A stretch of 64,000 nucleotides of DNA from an uncultured Bradyrhizobium sp. Its GTDB lineage: Bacteria > Pseudomonadota > Alphaproteobacteria > Rhizobiales > Xanthobacteraceae. A program made the translations under genes and the position numbers. The number at the start of each line of letters is the position of its first letter. Within the stretch, counting starts at the first letter, position 1. The notes under the pieces were generated by a model. That model did not search any database, had not been told where the DNA came from, and saw only the letters and a list, made by a program, of their open reading frames with translations. Shown piece by piece: positions 26,699 through 34,685 of this stretch. The stretch is taken from positions 49,192-113,191 of the forward strand of contig NZ_CAKZHY010000168.1 in NCBI RefSeq assembly GCF_936928535.1. The letters are read 5' to 3'.

Positions 26699-27785
26699 CT
26701 GGGCCGCCTCGTTAATCTCGGCTCAAGCGCTCGACGACGCGATGAAGAATGTCGGACATCGGCCGCGAGTTCCACTCGGTAGATCAATTCATAAAGGAGA
26801 AGGACATAGCCAGGAAGCAATGCTCTGACCGAGAATTCCTAACTGCCGGCGGCATGATACCTGCACGGTCGCCCCTTCTCGCGCAACTGCTCGATCGTCA
26901 GTTCCTCGTCCCGCGCCGATTTTGTCGTACTGCTCGTAGATGTCGAAACGCAGAAAATCGATGAACTTGCTGACGTGCTTCTGCAGCAGGCTGAGATCGA
27001 TCATGCGCTGGTCCTGCACCATGAACCTGACGAACAGGTTTGCGATGCTTTTCGCTTGCCGCTGCGTTTTGCATCCCGGTGCTTGTCCGCGCCATTCTGC
27101 TGAGCGACGCGACCCGCCAACTGCGTGAAGTCGGCTATCGGAATGAATTGCGGATCATCCGCGCGTCGACCTTCGGCGGATCGGCGGGGCGATCCACCGA
27201 CGGATCTACAACAGATGAAGGCGGCTTCGGTGGATCGCCCTTTTCGAGCAGCATGCGATCCACCAGCCCGTGGTTTTGGATCCTCGCTCCGCCGTAACGC
27301 CGGTCGGGTTGGCCAGCTCTCGCAAAGATAGGTCTTGGCCCACGGCAAGATTCTTAGCGGTCGGCCAACCGACAACAGCCGCGATCATGCCCCTCAGGAT
27401 GCAGTGCTTCGTAGGGAGGAGTTCGTTGACGCGGAGCATGGCGAGGTGCTCCTAAACCGCCTCGATGGTCTCAGAGAGCCATGCGCTTGCGATCCTAGTC
27501 ACGAACGACGGCCCTGTGCATTAGCGCCCCGGCCAGGCCGGTTTCGCGAGGATTTCAGGCTGGACAGGCGATCTACTCAGCCAGATTTCGGTCCCATGAC
27601 GGACCAGAAAAACCTAACGAAATCAAGGCAACACCGATGCCGTGCGTAGCACCTCGGTGCAGCATCCCGCAAGCTCGGCGGACGGCAGCCTAAGTGAGAG
27701 TGGTACGCAATGCTCTGGCGGAGATCCCAACCTCGACATCTCCATGATGTTGGGTATCAGCCGTTTCCTTACGATCCTACAACGC
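26699..27785. other. Stretch of about 1.1 kb without a supported gene, possible decayed DNA
   Basis: Many short frames in all directions, none with a start signal or motif. On the minus strand around 26860-27020 a segment reads 'LLQKHVSKFIDFLRFDIYEQY' (shown shortened to its core), which is protein-like but broken by stops. This fits the left border of the accessory island and decayed coding DNA. No repeat or tRNA seen. Confidence 0.45.
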
Positions 27786-28409
27786 CTAGATCCCGGGAGG
27801 ACGGCGCGGCGGAAAGCCCGCGAAGGGCCGCACTAACCCCGAAGCAAGCTGGTTTTCGCGAGTAGCTCGCCCTGCCTGCCCTTCGCCGTCCTCGGCCACA
27901 GGCACAACGGCCGCCACGTCGGCGGAAACCACGTCTGGAGCTGCGCTCGGTCGCTCCTCAAGGTCCCGGTCCGCATCCTCACCCTTCGACGCGCGCACGC
28001 GGTCTCCGAACGTCTTGCGCAGGGAGGCAAGCTGCGTCACGGTTACCCGGCCGCCCCATCCGCCATCCCGACCGTGCCAGTGAAGCCCCGCCGACACGAG
28101 CACCTGGCGGTTCACCGACGAGGCGTTGCGCCCGAACTTCACGAAAACCGTAGTACCGTCTTCGCTGACCGGATCTGCCTGGAACAACCCGTCGCCCAGC
28201 TTTGACACCCTCGAAACGAGCAGGTGGATCGGCACTTGGCTAAGATCCAGCCTCTCCGCCATGGTGCCGACCAACTCGGTGATCTTGGCCTTGTTCGAGG
28301 CGGCCAAATCCGAAAGCTCCTGCCCGATGCGGGCATGGTCCCTCTGCAGTTGCGCCAACTTGCTGTTGTTAAACTCGATTTCACGGATGAGCGTAGCAGC
28401 CTTCTTCAT
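27786..28409 (-). CDS. Coiled-coil hypothetical protein, divergent from the relaxase
   Basis: 207 residues. The N-terminal 50 residues form a coiled coil ('EFNNSKLAQLQRDHARIGQE', then 'LAASNKAKITELVGTMAERL'). The middle (about 60-135) holds a beta-rich region with 'TTVFVKFGRNASSVNRQVL' and 'GLHWHGRDGGWGGRVTV'. The tail from about residue 140 is acidic and disordered. No known domain is recognised. It is transcribed away from the relaxase-like gene across a 136-base spacer, the layout of accessory mobilisation proteins in rhizobial plasmids, so a DNA-binding mobilisation helper is possible. Confidence 0.6.
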   Translation of the reverse strand: MKKAATLIREIEFNNSKLAQLQRDHARIGQELSDLAASNKAKITELVGTMAERLDLSQVPIHLLVSRVSKLGDGLFQADPVSEDGTTVFVKFGRNASSVNRQVLVSAGLHWHGRDGGWGGRVTVTQLASLRKTFGDRVRASKGEDADRDLEERPSAAPDVVSADVAAVVPVAEDGEGQAGRATRENQLASGLVRPFAGFPPRRPPGI

Positions 28410-28545
28410 GGAAATTGTCCTCCATCCATCCTGCTACGAGACCATGGATGCTGGGGAAACACCAAGACCCAGATTCTGTTCGGTCTCCGGGGCTTCCGAC
28501 TTGTCGACACGCTCAATATATTAAGTTGGGAGAAGGGACAGCGAC
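28410..28545. promoter_or_regulatory. Divergent spacer with two short inverted repeats, candidate oriT
   Basis: The spacer between the coiled-coil gene and the relaxase has catccat (28423-28429) pairing with atggatg (28444-28450), and agacc (28465-28469) pairing with ggtct (28482-28486). A ribosome binding site 'agaaggga' at 28530-28537 precedes the TTG start of the relaxase. Relaxase genes often flank oriT, but no nic site known to me is visible, so the role is inferred. Confidence 0.35.
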
Positions 28546-31122
28546 TTGGCAATTCCGTACGCACGAGCGAAAGCAATTTGGCTGACCGATACCGGCGGCG
28601 TGACGCAACAATTCGCCTATACTGGCCGAACCATCATGATGGATCCTCGGCCGGAGATCGCGGCGTTCGACTACTCGGCTTTGCGGGATGATCTAGCTCA
28701 CGTGGAGGTGCTTCTCCCTCCCGATACACCTGCAATGTACCTCGACCCTGCGGCACTTGCATATGCTCTCGACGTGAAGGAAATTCAGAAGGTGCGGACG
28801 CCGCTTTCGCAGCGCGAGCGTCTGCCCCAAGTCGTCATGTCGACCGTTATCGCACTCCCTCCCTCGTTCGAGGTATCGGGACAAGAAGCCCTCACGATTG
28901 CCCGGAGGATCGCGCTTTATCCGTGCAAATCGCACCGCGTCCCGATCCACATCGCGATCCACAGCGCCTTCATCAACCGCCATGCTCACGCGGACATCGC
29001 CCTTCGCCCGATGGCTCCGGATGGTTCGCTAGGCCTGAAGATTCCCGATTTCCTTGCACGATTTCGAGCCAAGCGCGCCAAAGCGGACCCTGTGGAAGGC
29101 ACGGGCTGGCCCGACATCAGCTGGGAGGTCCAACAGAGCTTCTTCGCCGAACGTGGGATCGATCTGGTTGTCGACCCGCCTGCACCAGTCTCCGAGTACC
29201 ATTTCGACGCTGGTATCCCCGATAAGATCACTGCGGAATGGATCAGGGATCAACGTGTGGCACAGCGCTACATCAACGTCCGCATGATCAAGACAAGTCC
29301 CACGCAATCGATCGAGAAGATTGCCCGGGGACGTTCCGCGATCCGCGTTGCAGAGCTGCATCGGCTGTGCGCACGATTTATCGATAACGAGGAGGATCGG
29401 CGCGCCCAGGTCGATCGCATTCTGGCCGATCAAAACATCGTTTCGCTGTCCGATAGGACCGGGTCCGGAATGCCTCGCTACGTCACGACGCAGCGCGTGG
29501 CGCGCATCATCGATAAAGCGCGCCAGCTGATCGAACGCGACGACCGCAAGATGATCGCCGTCAGCGGCGCCGACCACGATGCAGTCGTCCAGCAGCTAAA
29601 GTCTGTCCATGCGACTGGCGATCGCCAGCACGAGGCGCCACTGATCTTGGGCCGGATGCTCTCGGATTGCGCACCTCTCGCCAACGCGCTCGCGAATCGA
29701 CATCCGGTTGTCGGCACGGTCGACATGATCATGGGGAAGCCCTCCAAGCGGGCGCGTGGTCGCTGGAGGCACGTCAATTTACGGGGTAAACGGGACATCA
29801 TCGTTCCGCATGCCGAGCTGATCGACGACCGAAGTCTGGCTCGCCTGATTCTTGCCGCGGACCGCACCGGATCAAAATTGCTCTTCGGCCACGACCAAAG
29901 CCGCGAGAGCGGCATCGTCCGCTCATTTCTTGCCGCTCACATCGCAGATCGGCAAGATCCTCAAGCCATCCGCCCTCGGACTCATGAGGGGCCAGAGGTG
30001 ATCGAAAGACTGCTTCGTTCCGGGTTGGTGCGTCATGCTATCGAAGCAATGGTCGACCTCGAGCTTCTGCAATTCGGCCTCCATTCCGATTTCAACTTCC
30101 AAAGGCCGCCTTCTTTTGCTGTGGTCGACGCGTCGCGGATCGAAGACGTCGGCAACGCGATTCGGATCAATCGTGTTCGGGCGGGACTTATCGAGAAGGC
30201 GGAGACCCTCACCGGGCCGCGAGGCAAGGTCGAGCTCTCACTCGGTGAATGGATGGTCACCACGGGAACAACGGGTCTTCCGGACACCATGGACGCGCAC
30301 CAGCTCGCGCAAATTGTTGCCATCGACCCGGCCGCCAACTGGATCGATGTTCTCCGTTATGGAGACGTCGCCCGGCTTGACTTCGGGAGCGATCCGGCGA
30401 TCCGGCCGGCCGCCGCAATCTCAATCAGAGCTGCATGGGATGCACCGCGGGATTCGGACTTCGTTATCGAACTGGCCGATCCCGGTCGCGTTTGGGCCGG
30501 GTTATTGCTGGCTGCCAACCGCAGCGGACATGTCCGGATTTACGTCGATCCGTCGATCGCTCGAACCCACACCGAATTGATTGACGCAGCCCGCCGTTCA
30601 CTTCCGGCCGCTCCGCCGTCATATCGAAGCTTGCGGCTGGCCAACGACGCGGCGATCAACAGCATGCTCGACGATTTTGATCCCTTCCCGGAGTACAAAA
30701 CAGCCGAGCCGGAGCCAGCCCCGCCGCCTCCCGTTGGATTTAACGAGAACGTTCGTCACCGAATTATGAAAAGCCCTCAAACACGATTGGCTTACCGGCT
30801 TCTTCACGGACATGTCTCGCCGCGAAACACCAATTGCCATGAAAACGTCCAGCATTCGTTCGGGCTTTGCAGCAGCGAACTCACGAAGATGGTGATCTTG
30901 GCCCTAGCAGAACAAGATGTCGTTCCTGACTTCGACGACGCCGACTTTCCTCTTGAGTTGGCCGAGCTTGAGTCCAAGCATTGGTCTCCGTGGGATCTGT
31001 ACAAATTCGAACTTGATCTCAACCTCATGACCGTCCGGGCAACCGGCTGGGGACTGTTGCCACCACTCGGGCCGGATGGCTATAGACCTCGCGCCGCAGT
31101 CGATGAGCGAACCGAACCATAG
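28546..31122 (+). CDS. MobA/MobL-type relaxase with decayed helicase-like region
   Basis: 858 residues from a TTG at 28546 with a good ribosome binding site. The first 200 residues match the MobA/MobL relaxase pattern, including 'VIALPPSFEVSGQEA' and the metal-binding histidines in 'HIAIHSAFINRHAHADIALR' (H139, H146, H148). Residues about 415-455 ('IIVPHAELIDDRSLARLILA', then 'GSKLLFGHDQ') align with the SF1 helicase motif II/III of TraA-type relaxases, but the DEA box is replaced by 'PHAE' and I see no Walker A. The C-terminal 200 residues are unrecognised. It probably nicks DNA at oriT, with the helicase part inactive. Confidence 0.65.
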   Translation: MAIPYARAKAIWLTDTGGVTQQFAYTGRTIMMDPRPEIAAFDYSALRDDLAHVEVLLPPDTPAMYLDPAALAYALDVKEIQKVRTPLSQRERLPQVVMSTVIALPPSFEVSGQEALTIARRIALYPCKSHRVPIHIAIHSAFINRHAHADIALRPMAPDGSLGLKIPDFLARFRAKRAKADPVEGTGWPDISWEVQQSFFAERGIDLVVDPPAPVSEYHFDAGIPDKITAEWIRDQRVAQRYINVRMIKTSPTQSIEKIARGRSAIRVAELHRLCARFIDNEEDRRAQVDRILADQNIVSLSDRTGSGMPRYVTTQRVARIIDKARQLIERDDRKMIAVSGADHDAVVQQLKSVHATGDRQHEAPLILGRMLSDCAPLANALANRHPVVGTVDMIMGKPSKRARGRWRHVNLRGKRDIIVPHAELIDDRSLARLILAADRTGSKLLFGHDQSRESGIVRSFLAAHIADRQDPQAIRPRTHEGPEVIERLLRSGLVRHAIEAMVDLELLQFGLHSDFNFQRPPSFAVVDASRIEDVGNAIRINRVRAGLIEKAETLTGPRGKVELSLGEWMVTTGTTGLPDTMDAHQLAQIVAIDPAANWIDVLRYGDVARLDFGSDPAIRPAAAISIRAAWDAPRDSDFVIELADPGRVWAGLLLAANRSGHVRIYVDPSIARTHTELIDAARRSLPAAPPSYRSLRLANDAAINSMLDDFDPFPEYKTAEPEPAPPPPVGFNENVRHRIMKSPQTRLAYRLLHGHVSPRNTNCHENVQHSFGLCSSELTKMVILALAEQDVVPDFDDADFPLELAELESKHWSPWDLYKFELDLNLMTVRATGWGLLPPLGPDGYRPRAAVDERTEP

Positions 31123-31172
31123 CCCTCGCTCGGAGGCGGACGTGTCATGGGCTGCGCGTCGCGCAGCCAGGG

Positions 31173-31481
31173 TCACCTCGCCCACCGAGTAAGCGCTTCG
31201 TCGCCTCTTGCACTTGCGACAGCGATCAGGATGTCCGCCAACGCTGCTGGCTGGGAAATGAACGGCGAGCGCCTGCTCTCGATATCATAAATCTTGGTTG
31301 GATTTTTAAACGCGAATGCGTCCGCCTCACGAATGAACCTGGCTTTTAACGTCCTGATATAGTTGCGCGGCACGCTGGCAGGCCGACTATCCAGCAGCCG
31401 ATCGACAGCGACAGGCTGCGGCTGAGGGGAATTTCCGACTTGCTCGCACTCCGCGCGCTGCAGGTCAGCATTCCGCCGCAT
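31173..31481 (-). CDS. Short hypothetical ORF, doubtful
   Basis: 102 residues. The C-terminal 65 residues ('ARFIREADAFAFKNPTKIYD' then 'ALADILIAVASARGDEAL') look more protein-like than the first 35, so this may be the end of a larger broken gene. It converges on the relaxase gene. No known domain. Confidence 0.3.
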   Translation of the reverse strand: MRRNADLQRAECEQVGNSPQPQPVAVDRLLDSRPASVPRNYIRTLKARFIREADAFAFKNPTKIYDIESRRSPFISQPAALADILIAVASARGDEALTRWAR

Positions 31482-32189
31482 GCAGGCGGTCCGGCCAATT
31501 CTTCACGTTTCGAGGGCCTTGGCGGCGCCCGGTTCTCCGCTCGAAACCACCGATCGTTCGAGACATTCTTCTATTTGTCAGGCGACGTCAGCGACGGGGA
31601 GAACCCAGCTGACGCGATCATAAATGCGATCCCACCTGGCGCCAGCGTCAACAACGCACACTTGGCCTCGATGCATAGTCGCTGGCGCAAGTTTCCAGCT
31701 GTGGACCGGGAGGTGAGGCCTCGGTCCGAAACAGGACGCTCGTCCACGTCGGTGGCCTTGGGCGGCATTGCTGTTGCCGGAAGGGACATCAAAGGGCCCC
31801 CCTAAGCCTTCGCATTGTCTGGCGCACCTTGAGACGTCGTCCAGGGCCAGCGTTCCATTGAGTTGCTGACCATGATTCGTCTGGCGTGCGTGTGTGCGAC
31901 TGCGCGTAGAATGATTAGGTGCGCCGCTAAAAAAGTAAAAAGGCTACGACCTGCAGGGATTGCAATGCCCCAGAGACGGCGTCGGTATCGCAGCCGATCT
32001 ATGATCGTGATGGATCCATCGCTGGCCGTTCACGATTGGCCGTCAAGACCAGCGCCTCGGTAGGAGAGCGGAAAACATCGAGCTTTCAGCGCTTGAAAGC
32101 GGGGGTTCGACGGATGCGATTGTCAATCCGTCTTCAACTAATGGGCGCCGATCCCCCGGATTTGGGCGTCAATACAAACCTTATCCTTC
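31482..32189. other. Stretch without a supported gene
   Basis: About 700 bases with only short, unrecognised frames on both strands. The stretch ends at a transposase fragment, which suggests insertion-sequence decay. I see no matching inverted ends. Confidence 0.4.
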
Positions 32190-32345
32190 CCACTCTGCCG
32201 GCCAACCGAGCTGTGCCAGATTGAGCGATACGCTCTCCTCCAGTTGCTGGCGACGACGCTCGACCTTGCCCTTGGTGGCGTTCTTGTCACGCGTATGACC
32301 GCCTTGAACGTCGACCCCTCGATGCCGACGCAGGCGATACGAAGA
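32190..32345 (-). mobile_element. IS1182-like transposase fragment
   Basis: On the minus strand the frames give 'CVGIEGSTFKAV' followed, after a frame change, by 'TRDKNATKGKVERRRQQLEE' and 'SVSLNLAQL'. This matches the conserved 'IDGSKFKAVNNRDKNF' and 'KVERRRAQIEESVARYLSQL' part of IS1182-type transposases. The rest of the transposase and the terminal repeats are absent or unrecognised, so it is a relic. It marks past IS activity in the island. Confidence 0.65.
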
Positions 32346-32712
32346 CGTCGTGCTACACGGGTTGCTCGAAATCTAAGTTATCGTTCGTCTACAATCGGAA
32401 AAAATCACTCTTCCGCGGAGGCTCATTTCGGAAATAGGCTCTGCCCTGTTCTCCGCTGCTTTGACGAAGCTTCCGTCCCCCTCCGGTCGAGGCAGGCAGA
32501 TCGGCGACACAAAGGGAGTACCTCTATCGGGGTAGCACGACGGACAGCCCTGGCTCTTAAGATCGTTTAACCATACCCCTTCAGAGCAGCTGGCGTTCCG
32601 AGGTTGCAGCTGCCATATCATTAGTCGCCTTCGCATACCGTGCGAGGCGGCCGCCGCCGGTGTTCGAGCACCAAACGACGGCCTAACCACAACCGACTTA
32701 ACGGAGTCGACT

Positions 32713-32973
32713 ATGGCTAAGACGCAGTATAGCGCCGATTCGGCGCCCCCGCCCCACGCCCCCAGCGCCCTGAACACCGTCGGGACCCAGAACTTTTCCG
32801 CGGTTTGCCTCATGGGCACGTTGCTGACCATCAAGGCCTATGCCTTGACGGACGCGAACGCCGACGTCAGCGCCTACATCGGCAAGACTGACGATCTCGG
32901 CCGCCGGCTGCCGGAGCATGTCCCTATGCGGAAGGCCCGCCCGAGCGACACCGCCACCCTCTCCATCGACTAG
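32713..32973 (+). CDS. Truncated GIY-YIG-like ORF
   Basis: 86 residues. The central part 'DVSAYIGKTDDLGRRLPEH' (about 51-69) fits the GIY-YIG pattern: a YIG-like triplet, then G-R-R-L-x-E-H. The protein stops soon after, so the catalytic C-terminal half is missing. The downstream gene at 33208 has a matching 'FGYFGETNDFKRRLNEHARD' segment, so this may be a truncated paralogue of it. It starts 470 bases upstream on the same strand. It may be a pseudogene, or a short regulator. Confidence 0.45.
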   Translation: MAKTQYSADSAPPPHAPSALNTVGTQNFSAVCLMGTLLTIKAYALTDANADVSAYIGKTDDLGRRLPEHVPMRKARPSDTATLSID

Positions 32974-33207
32974 ACCGGATCCTGAAGCCGACGCCGGCGG
33001 CGCACACCGCGCAACCGGCCGGATCGCCTAAGGCGTCGATGCTTGTGACGGCACCGCATGCAACCGCATGCTTGGTCGCGCCGCGAGCTACCGACGCCTT
33101 AGCGACAGAGCGCGCCGCCTGCACCGGCAAGCGTCAGCGGCGCAGTCCAACCAGATCCGGCGATGTTGGCTTCGCGATCTCTCACCCGACAGAAGAGAGA
33201 CCATCCA

Positions 33208-34140
33208 ATGACCATGCTTCCCAATGACCCGAGGCCCTTGGCCCGAGCGACTACCGTGTACCGCCCGGTGGGCGGCATCGAGAGCTTCCGCGAGATCCAC
33301 GATGAGATCACCGACGTCTCCGTGACCTATGTTCCCTGGGCGATGTTGAAGGAACTGCCCACGCCCTCGGCGCCCGCCGGCTACGTCCTGGCAAATCACG
33401 CATTCGGCTATTTCGGCGAGACCAACGACTTCAAGCGCAGGCTGAACGAGCATGCTCGCGACAATAATAAGGCGTGGGTGCGCGAGGCTTTTGTCATCAC
33501 CGGCAAGAGCAAGACGAGCGAACTGTGGTCGGAGCCCGCGACGGCCGAGTTTTTCCAATTTCGCTTCAACGAGCTGGCCGAGGAAGCCGGCCTTGTTGAG
33601 ATTATCAAGGGTGTTCCACCGAAGCTTCCGCCCTTAACCGCATCGAAGCGCGCGACCCTCGAGGCGCTCGTCCAACAGACCATGCCGCTGCTCTTCGATG
33701 CCGGATGCAGGGCGTTTCACTCGAATTGCGCGAGCCAGCGCCGGCCGAGGTCTGAGGTCGAGTCCGCCGGCGCCGAAGAAGCCGGACCGATGGAGATCGG
33801 CGTCGTCGCCACGCCGCCGACGGGCGGCGAGGTCGATCTCGCCTATGGCGAACTCTGGGCGCGGGGCTTCTCGCACGAGCGCGGCTTCGTCGTCATGCCG
33901 GGCTCGGACGTCCGGGCCACGTCGAACCCGAGCGCTCGGGACTGGGTCGAAGCCCGGCGTAACGAGCTGAGGGCTTCCGGCGCCTTGGTGGCAATCCGGG
34001 GCCTCGTGGACCGCGAGCGTCTGTGCGTGTCCGTACGGTTCGCCTCCCTCTCCTCCGCGACGCAGCTCGTTACCGGTTCGCGCGACGGCGGCAAGTGGGT
34101 TCCAACCCGCCATCCGCATCCGTTCCTGCACCTGGTTTAG
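33208..34140 (+). CDS. GIY-YIG nuclease-like protein with C-terminal DUF4357
   Basis: 310 residues from the ATG at 33208, preceded by 'agaagagag'. The GIY-YIG-like domain spans about 55-130: 'GYVLANHAFGYFGETNDFKR' with R77/R78 and 'TAEFFQFRFNELAEEAG' containing the likely metal-binding Glu (E114). A DUF4357 segment follows, about 215-262: 'WARGFSHERGFVVMPGSDVR' then 'ARDWVEARRNELRASGAL'. GIY-YIG enzymes cleave DNA; the DUF4357 module often goes with them or with other nucleases. It leads an operon-like run with the genes at 34152 and 34682. Confidence 0.75.
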   Translation: MTMLPNDPRPLARATTVYRPVGGIESFREIHDEITDVSVTYVPWAMLKELPTPSAPAGYVLANHAFGYFGETNDFKRRLNEHARDNNKAWVREAFVITGKSKTSELWSEPATAEFFQFRFNELAEEAGLVEIIKGVPPKLPPLTASKRATLEALVQQTMPLLFDAGCRAFHSNCASQRRPRSEVESAGAEEAGPMEIGVVATPPTGGEVDLAYGELWARGFSHERGFVVMPGSDVRATSNPSARDWVEARRNELRASGALVAIRGLVDRERLCVSVRFASLSSATQLVTGSRDGGKWVPTRHPHPFLHLV

Positions 34141-34151
34141 GGGCGCCGTTC

Positions 34152-34685
34152 ATGAAAGTACACCAATCCTCTTCGCGTCTGCCCGCCACGAGCGGGAAAC
34201 CAACCAAGTCCAAGCGGCGGGACCGCTGGCCCTTTAAGGCCGAGACTTGCTCGCCGCTGACGTGGTGGCGGCAGCTGCCCCCCGACGCGTTTGGCGAGCC
34301 CGAATGCCTGCAGTTGCTCAACGTCATCGGCGGAATCGACGTCCTCCGCGGCGGCGCCGATCTCGCGGCCGCGTTGCGTGGTGATGCGACGGCCGCCATC
34401 GATGCCGCCGTGCATCTTATACCGGTCGAAGAAATCACGTTGCCCGTCGACATCACGATGACGGCGCTCGTGTGCGCCGTGCTGGACGACAACGCGTCGG
34501 CCGCGCTGGTGATGGCTCAAGTCATCGGCCTCACATGTCTCGGTCACGAACGTGAGGTCGAACTCGCTGCCTCCTGGCTCGCATATGGCCGGCGGTGTTC
34601 AGCCGAGCCCGACAAGTTCGGCGACGCGGAAGCCGTTCTGATGGCTGCTTTCGAAGAGACCCGCCGGAAGGGGTCCGGCAGATGA
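34152..34685 (+). CDS. Hypothetical protein in the AAA/GIY-YIG operon
   Basis: 177 residues from the ATG at 34152, 11 bases after the GIY-YIG gene. The stop overlaps the start of the ATPase gene (ATGA, 34682-34685), which indicates translational coupling. It has a basic N-terminal 30 residues and a helical core ('ECLQLLNVIGGIDVLRGGAD', 'ITMTALVCAVLDDNASAALV'). The core resembles repeats seen in the first 130 residues of the ATPase ('LALTAAFATTDNPATALALA'), which suggests a shared helical domain. No known family. Confidence 0.65.
   Translation: MKVHQSSSRLPATSGKPTKSKRRDRWPFKAETCSPLTWWRQLPPDAFGEPECLQLLNVIGGIDVLRGGADLAAALRGDATAAIDAAVHLIPVEEITLPVDITMTALVCAVLDDNASAALVMAQVIGLTCLGHEREVELAASWLAYGRRCSAEPDKFGDAEAVLMAAFEETRRKGSGR

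Noticed and set aside
26789..27022. Protein-like minus-strand segment left of the island.
   Set aside because: Broken by stops, no recognised family, only noted as possible decay.
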